DNA of 64,000 nt from Brachybacterium muris (GCF_016907455.1 NZ_JAFBCB010000001.1:124001-188000); one strand, 5' to 3'; shown: positions 44,294-54,114, counted from the stretch's first letter. Translations and numbers: made by a program. The notes: generated by a model not told the origin, from the sequence alone.

Positions 44294-45349
44294 ATGCGTC
44301 GTCGCACCATCCTCTCCCTGCTGCCCGCCGGAGCCGCGGGCCTGACCCTCGCCGCCTGCGGCTCCGCCGTGACCGGCGGTGACGGCGGCGGCGACAACGG
44401 CGCAGGCGGCTCCGACAACGGCGGAGGTGGCAGCGCCGGCGGCACCGTGCGTGTGGGCCACCTGCCCTCGGCCCTGTTCACCCCGCTGTACGTGGCCGAC
44501 GCCAAGGGCTACTTCGAGGAGGAGGGCATCACCCTGGAGCTGGTGCCGCTGAAGTCCGGCCAGGACGGCATCCCCATGCTCGCCAACGACCAGCTCGACG
44601 TGATGGTGGCCGGCTTCAGCGCCGGCATGTTCAACGCCCTCAACCAGGGCCTCGAGTTCAAGATCGTGGGCTCCATGGGCATCTCCCCGGGCGACCCCGA
44701 GAACTCACCCACCGCCCTCGAGGTGCGCCAGGCCCTGATCGACGACGGCTCCGTGAGCACTGTCGCCGACCTCAAGGGCCGCAAGATCGCGGTGGCCGGC
44801 GGCCCCGGCGCCACCGGCGGCTACCTGCTGGCAGCGATGCTCGAGGAGGGCGGCCTCACGCTCAACGACGTGGAGGTCGTGAACCTCTCCACCCCCGACC
44901 AGGAGCCGGCCCTGACCAACGGCTCCGTGGACGCCGCCACCCCCTCGGCCCCGTTCTCCACCGCCATCGAGGAGGCCGGGGTGGGCTCGCCGATCGCGGT
45001 GCCCGCCCAGGGCGTGACCGGCACCGGTGTCACCTATTCCGAGACCTTCATCGGATCGGACCTCGCCCAGCCCTTCTTCACCGCCCTCACCAAGGGCGCT
45101 CAGGAGCTCTCCGACGACGGCCAGCAGTCCGACGAGGTCTACCAGATCCTCGCCGACACCCTGGGGCAGGACATCGAGGTGCTCAAGGCCTCCCCGATGT
45201 ACTCCTACCTGCCGGACCTCGCGCCGCAGCCCGACCAGCTGGAGAACATGCAGCAGGTGTGGATCGAGGCCGGGCAGATCACCTCCAGCGAGCCGCTGGA
45301 CGTGTCCACCATCGTCGATGCGAGCTTCGCCGAGGGCAGCGGCGCCTGA
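44294..45349 (+). CDS. ABC transporter substrate-binding lipoprotein, SsuA/NMT1 type
   Basis: A 351-residue lipoprotein: signal peptide with lipobox LAAC (MRRRTILSLL...TLAAC), a Gly/Asn-rich flexible linker, then an NMT1/SsuA-like periplasmic-binding fold (VRVGHLPSALFTPLYVADAK, LDVMVAGFSAGMFNA). It should capture a sulfonate-, thiazole- or nitrate-like ligand outside the membrane; the ligand is not predictable. AAGGAG is 6-7 nt before ATG 44294. Confidence 0.88.
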   Translation: MRRRTILSLLPAGAAGLTLAACGSAVTGGDGGGDNGAGGSDNGGGGSAGGTVRVGHLPSALFTPLYVADAKGYFEEEGITLELVPLKSGQDGIPMLANDQLDVMVAGFSAGMFNALNQGLEFKIVGSMGISPGDPENSPTALEVRQALIDDGSVSTVADLKGRKIAVAGGPGATGGYLLAAMLEEGGLTLNDVEVVNLSTPDQEPALTNGSVDAATPSAPFSTAIEEAGVGSPIAVPAQGVTGTGVTYSETFIGSDLAQPFFTALTKGAQELSDDGQQSDEVYQILADTLGQDIEVLKASPMYSYLPDLAPQPDQLENMQQVWIEAGQITSSEPLDVSTIVDASFAEGSGA

Positions 45350-45462
45350 GCGCATCCCCGCTGCTGTGTGAGCTGCGACATCACCGCGACGCTCGGCGGC
45401 CGCGAATATGACGCTGGATGAACGCCCGCTTCCGGCCGGGGAGCACCCGGTGATTCACTACC

Positions 45463-46482
45463 GTGGTGATCACTCTGGACGGCCTCACCAAGGTCTTCCC
45501 CGCGCCCAGCGGGGGAGACCCCGTCGTCGCGCTGGGCGGGATCGACCTGCACATCGGGAAGGGATCGATCCACGGCATCGTGGGTCGCTCAGGGGCCGGG
45601 AAGTCCACCCTGATCCGCTGCCTGACCGGACTGGAGAAGCCCACCTCGGGCCGCGTGGAGATCGACGGCACGGACATCGCCGCGCTGGAAGGGGCCGCCC
45701 TGCGCGCGGCTCGACGCGAAATCGGCATGGTGTTCCAGCAGGCCAACCTGCTGGACTCCCGCACCGCCGCCAAGAACATCGCGCACCCGCTGGAGATCAT
45801 CGGGATGCCCGCCGCGCGCCGTGCCGAGCGCGTCGCCGAGCTGGTCTCCCTGGTGGGCCTGGAGGGCCGCGAGAACAACCACCCCGCCCAGCTCTCCGGC
45901 GGGCAGATCCAGCGGGTGGGCATCGCCCGCGGCCTCGCCGCCGAGCCCAAGGTGCTGCTGTGCGATGAGCCCACCAGCGCCCTGGACCCCTCGACCACCC
46001 GGCAGATCCTCCAGCTGATCCGCGACCTGCGCTCACGCCTGGGCATCACGGTCGTGATCATCACCCACGAGATGAGCGTGGTGCGGGAGGTGTGCGACGA
46101 GGTGACGCTGCTGGAGAACGGCACGGTGGCGCAGTCCGGGAGCCTGCTGGAGGTGGCCAGCGACCCCACCGGCCCGCTGGCCTCGGAGCTGATCCCCCTG
46201 CCTCCGGCCCCCACCGGTGTGGACGACGTGATGGTGGACTGCGACTACGGGGGCAACTCCCGGATGCGCACCACGCAGGACCTCATCGACCTTGCCGCCA
46301 CCTACGGCACCCGCGCCACCATCGTGGCCGGCACCATCGAGACCATCGCCGGCGTGCAGGTGGGGCGCGTGCAACTGGCCCTGCACAACCACGACGGCAC
46401 AGCGATCACCAGGCCCGGGCTGCAGCAGTTCCTGACCGATCTGCGCGAGGCCGGCGTGGTGGCGACGGAGGCACGCCGATGA
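45463..46482 (+). CDS. metN: Methionine ABC importer ATP-binding protein
   Basis: A 339-residue ATPase: Walker A GRSGAGKST, RREIGMVFQQANLLDSRT (the MetN-type Q loop), LSGGQIQRVGIARGLA, LLCDEPTSALDP and IITHEMSVV. The C-terminal 75 residues are the NIL (ACT-like) domain that binds methionine and turns transport off. GTG start. metI begins inside its stop (ATGA). No SAM or other methionine riboswitch was recognised in the 113-bp upstream gap. Confidence 0.95.
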   Translation: MVITLDGLTKVFPAPSGGDPVVALGGIDLHIGKGSIHGIVGRSGAGKSTLIRCLTGLEKPTSGRVEIDGTDIAALEGAALRAARREIGMVFQQANLLDSRTAAKNIAHPLEIIGMPAARRAERVAELVSLVGLEGRENNHPAQLSGGQIQRVGIARGLAAEPKVLLCDEPTSALDPSTTRQILQLIRDLRSRLGITVVIITHEMSVVREVCDEVTLLENGTVAQSGSLLEVASDPTGPLASELIPLPPAPTGVDDVMVDCDYGGNSRMRTTQDLIDLAATYGTRATIVAGTIETIAGVQVGRVQLALHNHDGTAITRPGLQQFLTDLREAGVVATEARR

Positions 46483-47174
46483 CCGAGATACTCACCAACC
46501 CGGTGTTCACCACTTGGGACCCGAACTTCAGCCTGTGGTCCAACACCCTGATCACCCTGTACATGACCGCCGGGACGATGCTGCTGAGCACCCTGGTGGG
46601 GGTACCGCTGGGGGTCGCCCTGTTCGAGACCTCCCGCTCGCCCCACGGCCTCACCCGCTGGTTCAACCGTGTGGTGGGCTTCGCCGTGAACGTGGGCCGC
46701 TCCTTCCCGTTCATCATCCTGATCATCGCCCTGATCCCCGTGACGCGCTTCGTGGTGGGCCGCGTGACCGGCCCCAATGCCGCCATGTTCGCCCTGACCA
46801 TCTCGGCGATCCCGTTCCTTGCCCGGCTGATCGAGATCAACCTGCAGGAGGTCGCCGCCGGGAAGATCGAGGCGGTGCGGATGATGGGCGCCACCCGCTT
46901 CCAGGTGATCCGCCAGGTGCTGCTGCCCGAGGCGCTGCCCGGCATCATCGGGTCCCTCACCACCACCGCGATCGCCGTGATCGGCTACACCGCCATGGCT
47001 GGCGCCGTCGGTGGGAAGGGCCTGGGCGACCTCGCCATACGCATGGGCTACCAGAGCTACGACAACGTGGTGATGATCGCGACCGTGGTGGTTCTGGTGC
47101 TGATCGTGATCGCCCTGCAGAGCGCGGGCACGGCACTGGCGCGCGCCGTCGACCACCGTGCCGTGAGCCGGTGA
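46479..47174 (+). CDS. metI: Methionine ABC importer permease
   Basis: A 231-residue permease with five or six membrane helices. NTLITLYMTAGTMLLSTLVGVPLGVALFE, NVGRSFPFIILIIALIPVTRF and GYQSYDNVVMIATVVVL are characteristic of MetI, with the coupling loop AVRMMGATRFQVIRQVLLPEA. The ATG overlaps the metN stop. Confidence 0.95.
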   Translation: MTEILTNPVFTTWDPNFSLWSNTLITLYMTAGTMLLSTLVGVPLGVALFETSRSPHGLTRWFNRVVGFAVNVGRSFPFIILIIALIPVTRFVVGRVTGPNAAMFALTISAIPFLARLIEINLQEVAAGKIEAVRMMGATRFQVIRQVLLPEALPGIIGSLTTTAIAVIGYTAMAGAVGGKGLGDLAIRMGYQSYDNVVMIATVVVLVLIVIALQSAGTALARAVDHRAVSR

Positions 47175-47334
47175 CGACATGACGGTGCCGACATGAAGCG
47201 GTGACCCGACAGGGCCCTGCCTCGCCCGCACGCCCCGCCCCCCGCACGCCCCGCCCGACCCGCACGCCCTGAGCGCTCCTGCTCCTCGCGCAGAGCGCAC
47301 CCCGACCCCGACACACCCCACACAGGAGGACCCC

Positions 47335-48183
47335 ATGACCCGCATCGACCGCCGCACCCTGCTCGCCTCCTCGGCCGGCCTGGCAGCGCTGACCCTCTCC
47401 GCCTGCGGGGCGCGAGGCACCAGCTCCGACGGACCCACGGAGGAGGGCGGCGTCACCGCCATCACCATCGGCGCCTCCCCGAAGCCCCACGCCGAGATCC
47501 TCCAGTACGTCCAGGACAACCTGGCCGCCGATGCCGGGCTCGAGCTGTCGATCACCCCGTACACGGACTACCAGATCCCCAACCAGGCCCTGAACGACGG
47601 CGAGATCGACGCCAACTTCTACCAGACCCCCAACTTCCTCGAGCAGCAGGTCGAGGAGAAGGGCTACGAGTTCCACGCCTTCGAGGGCGTGCACATCGAG
47701 CCGATGGGCCTGTACTCCGAGTCGCTGAGCTCGCTGGACGACATCGCCGACGGCGCCGAGGTGGCCGTGGCCAACGACCCCGCCAACACCGGCCGCGGCC
47801 TGGCCCTGTTCGAGTCCGCCGGGCTGATCACCCTGACCGAGGGCGTGGACATCGTCTCCGCCACCCCCGCCGACATCGCCGAGAACCCCAAGAACCTGCG
47901 CTTCACCACCCTGGAGGCGGCGCAGATCCCCCGCTCCCTGGGTGACTTCGCCGTCGGTGCCGTCAACGGCAACTACGCCCTGGAGGCCGGGCTCAACCCG
48001 AAGGAGGAGGCCCTGTTCCTCGAGCCGGGCGAGGACAGCCCCTACGCGAACCTCGTGGTGGTGCGCGAGGCCGACAAGGACAACGAGGCCCTGGTGAAGC
48101 TCGATGAGCTGCTGCACTCCGAGGAGGTCAAGCAGTTCATCCTGGACACCTACACCGACGGCTCCGTGATCCCCGCCTTCTGA
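47335..48183 (+). CDS. metQ: Methionine-binding lipoprotein
   Basis: A 282-residue NlpA-family lipoprotein with lipobox LSAC. ITIGASPKPHAEILQYV, TPYTDYQIPNQALNDGEIDANFYQTPNFL and ANDPANTGRGLALFESAGLI are the family's ligand-pocket segments. AGGAGGA precedes the ATG. It delivers methionine (or a derivative) to MetNI. Confidence 0.95.
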   Translation: MTRIDRRTLLASSAGLAALTLSACGARGTSSDGPTEEGGVTAITIGASPKPHAEILQYVQDNLAADAGLELSITPYTDYQIPNQALNDGEIDANFYQTPNFLEQQVEEKGYEFHAFEGVHIEPMGLYSESLSSLDDIADGAEVAVANDPANTGRGLALFESAGLITLTEGVDIVSATPADIAENPKNLRFTTLEAAQIPRSLGDFAVGAVNGNYALEAGLNPKEEALFLEPGEDSPYANLVVVREADKDNEALVKLDELLHSEEVKQFILDTYTDGSVIPAF

Positions 48184-48209
48184 CCAGACCGGACCGGCCT
48201 TGACAGCCT

Positions 48210-48250
48210 GAGCGGCCCGGGCGGGGAGGGATCCCCGGCCCGGGCCGCTC
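48210..48250 (+). terminator. Strong terminator of the metNIQ operon
   Basis: A perfect 12-bp stem GAGCGGCCCGGG/CCCGGGCCGCTC encloses 17 nt with an inner GGGGA/TCCCC pairing. It lies between convergent genes (metQ and the S9 peptidase) and can serve both. Confidence 0.8.
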
Positions 48251-48284
48251 GCGCTGTGCTCAGATCAGCGCTGTGCTCAGATCA
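48251..48284. repeat. 17-bp tandem duplication at the 3' end of the S9 peptidase gene
   Basis: GCGCTGTGCTCAGATCA occurs twice head-to-tail; the peptidase stop codon lies in the second unit. Confidence 0.9.
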
Positions 48285-50418
48285 GCTCGGTGGCCCCGAT
48301 CTGGTCCAGCAGCCACGCGAGCTCGTCGGCCCGCTGCTCGAAGTTGCGGTACCGGCCCGAGCGCCCGCCGTGGCCGGCCACCATCTCGCAGCGGAAGATG
48401 ATCGGCCGCTCGGCCTGGTCGGAGGTGACCGTCTCCCGCAGTCGCGCCACCCACTTGGCGGGCTCTACGAAGAACACCCGGGTGTCGTTCAACGAGGTGG
48501 TGGCGAAGATCGCCGGGTACTGCTCGGCGCGCACGTTCTCGTACGGGGTGTACTCCTTCATGTAGCGGTACACCTCCTCGCTGTCCACCGGGTTGCCCCA
48601 CTCCTCCCACTCGCCCACGGTCAGCGGCAGCGAGGGGTCCAGGATCGTGGTGAGCGCATCGACGAAGGGAACCCCGGCCAGAACCGCCCGGAAGCGGTGC
48701 GGGGCCAGGTTCGCGATCGCACCCATCAGCAGGCCGCCGGCGCTGCGGCCCTCGGCCGCCAGTCGGTCCTCGGCCACCCAGCCCTCGGCCACCAGGTGAT
48801 CGGCCACGGCCACGAAGTCGGAGAAGGTGTTCTTCTTCTCCAGCAGCTTGCCGTGCTCGTACCAGGCGCGGCCCATCTCGCCACCACCGCGGATGTGGGC
48901 GATCGCGATCACCACACCGCGGTCCAGCATCGACAGTCGGCTCGCCACGAACGACGGATCCACGCTGGTCTCGTAGCTGCCGTAGCCGTACAGATAGCCG
49001 GGGTTCGTGCCGTCCGCGCTCACCTCACGGCGCGCCACCAGGGAGACGGGGATCTGCGTGCCGTCAGCGGCGGTCGCCCACAGGCGCTTCTCCACGTACA
49101 GCTCAGGGTCGTAGTTCGGCACCGGGGTGCGGCGCAGGATTGTCGGCTCGGGCTCGTCGTCGGTGCCCACCTCGACCTGCGCAATGGTGACGGGGGTCAG
49201 CAGGCTGCCCAGCTCGTAGCGCAGCGCGGTCTGCTCCCAGTCCGGGTTGGCGCTCAGCTCCACCGTGTCCAGCTCGCCGCCGTGTGTGATGGTGCGCGCG
49301 GCACCCAGGTCCAGGTCGCCATCTGCACCGCGCGGGATCACCCGCACCCCGGCCAGGCCCTCGCTGCGCAGCTCGAGGGCCACGAAGGAGGCGAAGGCGT
49401 CGGCTGCGAGGATCCGCTCACCCTCGCCGGCCTCGATCACGTTCTCCCAGGCCGCGGGATCCTCCAGCGGGGCCTGCGCGAGGGCGAAGCCCTGGATGCC
49501 GTCGTTGTGCACCACCAGCAGGCGATCCCCGGCGTGCTCGACCGAGTAGTCCACGCCCTCGCGGCGACCGGCGGTGGGCTGCGGTGCCGAGGTGGGATCG
49601 TGCAGGTCCAGCAGCCACACCTCGGCGGTGGTGGAGGAGGCCGACTGGATCACCAGGGTGGAACCGTCCCGGGAGCGCCCGAAGCCGATCGTGAAGCGCT
49701 CGTCGGGCTCCTCGATCACCAGCTCGTCCTGCTCAGCGGGGGTGCCGATGCGGTGCCGCCAGATCTGGTGCTGCCGCCAGGCGTCGTCCACGCGGGCGTA
49801 GAACAGCCACTGCTGATCGGCCGAGAACGCCAGGCCGTAGCCCACGCCCGTCACGGACTCGTCCAGGATCGCGTTGTCGCCGAGGTCCTTGATACGCACC
49901 GTGAACCGCTCGTCGCCTGCGGTGTCCACCGCGTAGGCCAGCAGGTCCTGCTCCGGGGAGGGCACGAAGCCGCCCAGCTGGTAGAACTCCTCGCCCTCGC
50001 CCTCGGCCTGGGCATCGAGCACCACCTGCTCACCGGGTAGCTCGACTCCCGGCTCGATGGCGGGCACCCCGCCGGCGCCGCGGGGCAGGTCCGGCTGCTC
50101 GGCCACACGGGTGAAGGCCGGGTAGTCGTGGCCGGCGGTGGTGCGGGTGATGTACCACCAGTTGCCGCGGCGCACCGGCACCGACAGGTCCGTCTCCTGG
50201 AGGTGCCCCACGAACTCCTTCACCAGGGTCTCGCGCAGGCCGTCCAGGTGGGCGGTGCGGGCATCGGCGTAGGCGTTCTCGGCCTCGAGGTGGGCGACCA
50301 CCTCGGGGTCGTTCTTGTCCCGCATCCACTCGTACGGGTCCACCACGGTGTCGCCGTGGAAGACGCGCTCGGTGGGACGCTGGGGCGGACGCGGTGCGGC
50401 AGGGGTCTGTGAGGTCAT
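48277..50418 (-). CDS. S9 family peptidase (oligopeptidase B type)
   Basis: A 713-residue prolyl-oligopeptidase-family enzyme. The N-terminal beta-propeller begins after RVFHGDTVVDPYEWMRD; the C-terminal hydrolase has the nucleophile GRSAGG (Ser about 558), GVPFVDAL, and HGGRSGRY with the catalytic His (about 681). These motifs fit oligopeptidase B (PtrB), which cuts small peptides after basic residues in the cytoplasm. There is no signal peptide. It is convergent with metQ. Confidence 0.93.
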   Translation of the reverse strand: MTSQTPAAPRPPQRPTERVFHGDTVVDPYEWMRDKNDPEVVAHLEAENAYADARTAHLDGLRETLVKEFVGHLQETDLSVPVRRGNWWYITRTTAGHDYPAFTRVAEQPDLPRGAGGVPAIEPGVELPGEQVVLDAQAEGEGEEFYQLGGFVPSPEQDLLAYAVDTAGDERFTVRIKDLGDNAILDESVTGVGYGLAFSADQQWLFYARVDDAWRQHQIWRHRIGTPAEQDELVIEEPDERFTIGFGRSRDGSTLVIQSASSTTAEVWLLDLHDPTSAPQPTAGRREGVDYSVEHAGDRLLVVHNDGIQGFALAQAPLEDPAAWENVIEAGEGERILAADAFASFVALELRSEGLAGVRVIPRGADGDLDLGAARTITHGGELDTVELSANPDWEQTALRYELGSLLTPVTIAQVEVGTDDEPEPTILRRTPVPNYDPELYVEKRLWATAADGTQIPVSLVARREVSADGTNPGYLYGYGSYETSVDPSFVASRLSMLDRGVVIAIAHIRGGGEMGRAWYEHGKLLEKKNTFSDFVAVADHLVAEGWVAEDRLAAEGRSAGGLLMGAIANLAPHRFRAVLAGVPFVDALTTILDPSLPLTVGEWEEWGNPVDSEEVYRYMKEYTPYENVRAEQYPAIFATTSLNDTRVFFVEPAKWVARLRETVTSDQAERPIIFRCEMVAGHGGRSGRYRNFEQRADELAWLLDQIGATELI

Positions 50419-50559
50419 CCCGCGAGCCTAGCGACCGGCACTGTGCGCGCCCAATGCCCGACCGCGGGAGGCCCGATGTGGGATCTCGCCGGGTCCGGTG
50501 CGGGAGCGGCCTGGGCAGGGCTCGCCACGTGACCTGACTCGCGCCTGCTGCCATTTCGT

Positions 50560-50589
50560 TTGAACGTGTGCTGTACGGGCGGTTACGAT
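50560..50589 (+). promoter_or_regulatory. Promoter of tRNA-Ser
   Basis: TTGAAC (50560-50565) and TACGAT (50584-50589) are separated by 18 bp and place the start of transcription about 7-8 bp later, at the tRNA 5' end. Confidence 0.6.
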
Positions 50590-50596
50590 CGGCGGC

Positions 50597-50684
50597 GGTA
50601 GCGTGTCCGAGCGGCCGAAGGTGCATCACTCGAAATGATGTGTACGGTAACCCCGTACCGCGGGTTCAAATCCCGCCGCTACCG
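50597..50684 (+). tRNA. tRNA-Ser (anticodon CGA)
   Basis: An 88-nt class II tRNA. The acceptor stem GGTAGCG/CGCTACC, anticodon stem CATCA/TGATG with loop CTCGAAA (anticodon CGA, reading UCG), a long variable arm (GTACGG...CCGTAC) and the T arm GCGGG-TTCAAAT-CCCGC all form. The discriminator base is G. CCA is not encoded. Confidence 0.96.
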
Positions 50685-50704
50685 CTCTTGTCCGTAGGAC
50701 AACA

Positions 50705-50739
50705 AGAAGGCCCTCGGATTCATCATCCGGGGGCCTTCT
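50705..50739 (+). terminator. Terminator after tRNA-Ser
   Basis: Stem AGAAGGCCC/GGGCCTTCT continues with CCGG-type pairing around an ATTCATCAT loop. It lies 20 bp after the tRNA and 29 bp before the stop of the convergent gene. Confidence 0.75.
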
Positions 50740-50767
50740 GCTGTGCTGTTCCCTTCTGCTGCGCTGG

Positions 50768-51613
50768 TCAGCGGAAGCCGCCCACCACTCCCGGGCTGTC
50801 GTAGCCGGACATCCCCGGCGGCAGGGCCTGCGGGCCCGTCGGGCCCAGGCGCTCCTGGCCCGCCTCGGTGATCTCGAACCAGGCGATGGTGTCCGGGCCA
50901 GGAGAGCGACCACCGATCGCCGTCCACGCGGCCCCGATGTGCTCGATGGTCTCCGCGAGCCCCAGCTGCCAGGCGTGGAACGAGCCGTCGGTGACGAAAC
51001 CGGCGCGCAGCTCCCCGCGGGCCAGCATGCGCGACAGCAGGATCGGGCCGCGGCGCTCGAACTCCTCGTCCTCCAGCGCGCCGGCGCTCGCCAGCAGCTC
51101 GACCACGTGGCCCGGGTGCAGCCAGCCGTCGCGGGCGCGGCGCAGCAGCCGCTGCTCGATGCCGCTGGGCTCGGAGGCCGAGAACTCGGCCAGGGTCTCC
51201 GGGGTCGCGAACACCGGTGGCCCAGGAGGGGTGGCGGAGAGGTTTCCCTTCTCGTCGGCCTGCAGCATCGCGCGACGCGGGCCGTCGATGCGCCAGGGCG
51301 CGACCGTGGCCAGGCGCCGTGGCGTTGTCGACAAGTCCGGTGGACGGCCGGGCCCGTCCTGCAGCACCAGGCCGAGGGTCCCGTCCGGGAGCATCTCCGC
51401 GGTGGTGATGACGGCGCCGATCAGGCGGGCATCCCGCAGGCCCACCGCGTCACCGTCCAACAGCTGGATCCTCGAGTGCAGCACCCAGCCGCGCGCAGTG
51501 ACCGTCCAGGTGCCGCGCGCGGCGACCCGGGTGTGCACGATCGGCTGCCCGGGAAGCACCTCGAGCAGTGGATGCCCCTGGGGCCGGGAGCGGTCGGAGA
51601 GGAAGGGGAGCAT
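50768..51613 (-). CDS. Protein of unknown function (281 aa)
   Basis: A soluble 281-residue protein. The N-terminal half is strand-rich (LLEVLPGQPIVHTRVAARGTWTVTARG), the C-terminal half helical with RRARDGWLHPGHVVELLASAG and LARGELRAGFVTDG. No domain recognised. ATG 51613 is chosen because the codons upstream are low-quality. Confidence 0.65.
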   Translation of the reverse strand: MLPFLSDRSRPQGHPLLEVLPGQPIVHTRVAARGTWTVTARGWVLHSRIQLLDGDAVGLRDARLIGAVITTAEMLPDGTLGLVLQDGPGRPPDLSTTPRRLATVAPWRIDGPRRAMLQADEKGNLSATPPGPPVFATPETLAEFSASEPSGIEQRLLRRARDGWLHPGHVVELLASAGALEDEEFERRGPILLSRMLARGELRAGFVTDGSFHAWQLGLAETIEHIGAAWTAIGGRSPGPDTIAWFEITEAGQERLGPTGPQALPPGMSGYDSPGVVGGFR

Positions 51614-51803
51614 GGCCCGATTCTGCCGCACCTGCCCAGCGGGGTCGCCGGGCCGATCCTGGTGCGCGGTGTCCGAGGATCCGCAGCGAGGGACCTGAGT
51701 CCTTTGCGGCATCTCCTGCGGTGCGGTATACCGAAGTGGGGCCCGGGTCGCTTTCCCGCTGTGGTCAGCACCATTGCCTGGATGACACCCGGTGATTCGT
51801 CGC

Positions 51804-51815
51804 TATTATGCCCGC
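51804..51815 (+). promoter_or_regulatory. -10 box of leaderless TetR gene
   Basis: TATTAT is followed by six bases and the GTG at 51816; a weak ATGACA lies 16 bp upstream. Confidence 0.5.
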
Positions 51816-52523
51816 GTGACCAGCATTCCCGATCGCGCCCCCGACCCGAGGCCGCAGCGCACTCGCGCGGCGATCTTCGCCGTCGCCCAGGAGATGGGCG
51901 CCGAGGACACCGACGTGACCGTCAATGCCCTGGCCCAGCGGGCCGGCGTGAGCCGGGCGGCGTTCTACAGCCACTTCTCCAGTCTCGACGACGTCATGTG
52001 CGGCATCATCGAGCAGATGGTCGAGCAGGTGATGGAGGAGGAGCCCGAGGTCCCCGCGGGCTTCACCCCGCATGAGTTGGTGTGCAGCGAGATCTACGCG
52101 ATGTGCGATTACGTCGCCGAGCACCGCGCGGTCCTGCGCGGGATGCTCACCTGGAAGATCAGTCACCGAGCCTACGGCTCGATGGTCGACATGTTCTCCA
52201 AGCTGTTCAAGTACGGCTACCGTCTGCTGGACTGCTGCATCCCGGAGAACCTCCCGCGGAACGAGACGGCACGATTCCACGGCGGTGGCGTCGCGGAGAT
52301 GCTGGTGGCGTGGCTGCGCAAGTCCGAGCGGGAAGCGGCCGAGGGGTGCACCCTGAGCAGCGACGTGCTGGCCGAATCGGTGATCCGGGTGCTGCCCAGT
52401 TGGTACACCGGGATCGAGATCGGCGCCCCGGTCCCGCCCCGGCCGCAGGGCGCACCGCTGATCCCGGTCTCGGAGCGCGGTTCCCACGGCGCGGAGAACG
52501 GCCGCAAGGACACCACGGCCTGA
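51816..52523 (+). CDS. TetR/AcrR family transcriptional regulator
   Basis: A 235-residue regulator with the TetR helix-turn-helix near residues 15-60 (RTRAAIFAVAQEM, VTVNALAQRAGVSRAAFYSHFSSLDDVM). The C-terminal ligand domain has three Cys around residue 125 (RLLDCCIPENL). GTG 51816 is chosen because the -10 box predicts a leaderless start; ATG 51792 is in frame upstream. The target is unknown; the neighbours are an M20 peptidase (convergent) and the unknown gene at 50768 (divergent). Confidence 0.88.
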   Translation: MTSIPDRAPDPRPQRTRAAIFAVAQEMGAEDTDVTVNALAQRAGVSRAAFYSHFSSLDDVMCGIIEQMVEQVMEEEPEVPAGFTPHELVCSEIYAMCDYVAEHRAVLRGMLTWKISHRAYGSMVDMFSKLFKYGYRLLDCCIPENLPRNETARFHGGGVAEMLVAWLRKSEREAAEGCTLSSDVLAESVIRVLPSWYTGIEIGAPVPPRPQGAPLIPVSERGSHGAENGRKDTTA

Positions 52524-52617
52524 CCTCGAGCAGGACGACCTCGTCTGCTGGCCTCGTACAGGTCCCTCGCTCGGCCGGCTCGTCGGCCCGTGACGCCGTT
52601 CGGCTCGTCGGCCCGGG

Positions 52618-53976
52618 TCAGCTGCCGCGCACCAGGCGCAGCAGCACCCGCGCCCCGAACCGCACCGCCTCCACCGGCACCCGCTCGTCCACGCCGTGGA
52701 ACAGCGGCGCGAAGTCTAGGTCCGTCGGCAGCCGCAGCGGCGCGAACCCGTAGCCGTTGATGCCCAGCTCCTTGAGCTGCTTGTTGTCGGTGCCGCCGCT
52801 GAGGCAGTAGGGCAGCACCCGGCAGCCAGGGTCCTCCGCCTGCAGGGCGCCGGTCATCGCATCGATCAGGGCGCCCTCGCGCGGTGCGTCCAGCGAGATG
52901 CCCACGTGGTCCATGATCACCTCGACGTGCTCGCCGCTCAGCTCGTCCAGCAGGGCCATCAGGTCGTCCTGGTGGCCGGGCAGGAAGCGGCAGTCGATCG
53001 AGGCCTCGGCCACCTGGGGGATCACATTGCCCTTGTAGCCGGCGTCCAGCATGGTCACGTTGGCGGTGTCCGAGAGGGTGCCCGAGACGAACTGGCGCGC
53101 GCCACCCATCAGCGGCAGGAACGCCTTCAGATCGTCCTCGTCCCAGCCGATGCCGGTGATCTCGGTGACCCCGTCGTACAGCGCGCGCACCGCGGCGGTC
53201 ATCTCGTCGGGGAACTCGTGCTCGTCGATCGCCACGATCGCGCGGGCCAGCCGCACGATGGGGTTCTCGTCGTTGGGGACGGAGCCGTGGCCGGCACGGC
53301 CGGTGGCCCGCAGGCGGCCCCAGCCCAGGCCCTTCTCGGCCGTCTGCACCAGGTAGGCACGCACGTCGTCGCCGGTGTCCTTCTCGGGCAGGGTGATGGA
53401 GTAGCCGCCCACCTCGCTGATCGCCTCGGTGCAGCCGTCGAACAGTTCCGGGTGGTTGGCCACCACCCAGCGGCTGCCGTACACGCCACCGGCCTCCTCG
53501 TCGGCGAAGAAGGCGAACACCAGGTCGCGCGGCGGCTGCTGGCCGCTGCGGGCCAGGTGCCGCACCATCGCCAGGGTCATCGCCACCATGTCCTTCATGT
53601 CCACGGCGCCGCGGCCGTAGATCATGCCGTCGCGGATCTCGCCGCTGAAGGGATCCACCGACCAGTCCTCGGCATTGGCCGGCACCACGTCGAGGTGCCC
53701 GTGGATCACCAGGCCGCCGCGCTCGGGGTCGCTGCCGGGAACGCGCACGAACACGTTGGGCCTGCCGGGTGCGGATTCGTGCACCACCGGGTCCAGGCCC
53801 ACCTCACGCAGCTTCGCGACGACGTAGTCGGCCGCTTCCGTCTCGCCCTTGCCCCAGCGGGCCGGGTCGTTGCCCCCGAAGTTGGTGGTGTCGATGCGGA
53901 TCAGTTCCTGGGTGAACAGCACCGCCTCGTCCTGCAGCACGGTCAGTTCTTCAGCAGTGGGTTCGACGATCGCCAT
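52618..53976 (-). CDS. M20 family metallopeptidase
   Basis: A 452-residue di-zinc peptidase of the ArgE/DapE/CPG2 family: HGHLDVVPA (metal His and catalytic Asp), GRGAVDMKD (bridging Asp), FADEEAGG (catalytic Glu pair) and the C-terminal FHGVDERVP (metal His). It probably cleaves dipeptides or N-acyl amino acids in the cytoplasm. GACAAT lies 6 bp before the ATG, so the message may be leaderless, although GAGG is also present. Confidence 0.9.
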   Translation of the reverse strand: MAIVEPTAEELTVLQDEAVLFTQELIRIDTTNFGGNDPARWGKGETEAADYVVAKLREVGLDPVVHESAPGRPNVFVRVPGSDPERGGLVIHGHLDVVPANAEDWSVDPFSGEIRDGMIYGRGAVDMKDMVAMTLAMVRHLARSGQQPPRDLVFAFFADEEAGGVYGSRWVVANHPELFDGCTEAISEVGGYSITLPEKDTGDDVRAYLVQTAEKGLGWGRLRATGRAGHGSVPNDENPIVRLARAIVAIDEHEFPDEMTAAVRALYDGVTEITGIGWDEDDLKAFLPLMGGARQFVSGTLSDTANVTMLDAGYKGNVIPQVAEASIDCRFLPGHQDDLMALLDELSGEHVEVIMDHVGISLDAPREGALIDAMTGALQAEDPGCRVLPYCLSGGTDNKQLKELGINGYGFAPLRLPTDLDFAPLFHGVDERVPVEAVRFGARVLLRLVRGS

Positions 53977-54114
53977 GACCTCATTGTCTCAGGTGGAGGT
54001 GACGACGGTCTCGAACGATCACGGCCGTGGTCCGGGGCCGACACGTCGACGGCGCGGCCCCGGCTGCGAAGAGCCGGCTGCCGCGCCGTCAGGGGGTGTC
54101 GGGGTGCTGCGAAC

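Noticed and set aside
45350..45462. Methionine (SAM or T-box) riboswitch before metN
   Set aside because: I looked for a conserved multi-stem core and a terminator; the gap is only 113 bp and shows no such structure.
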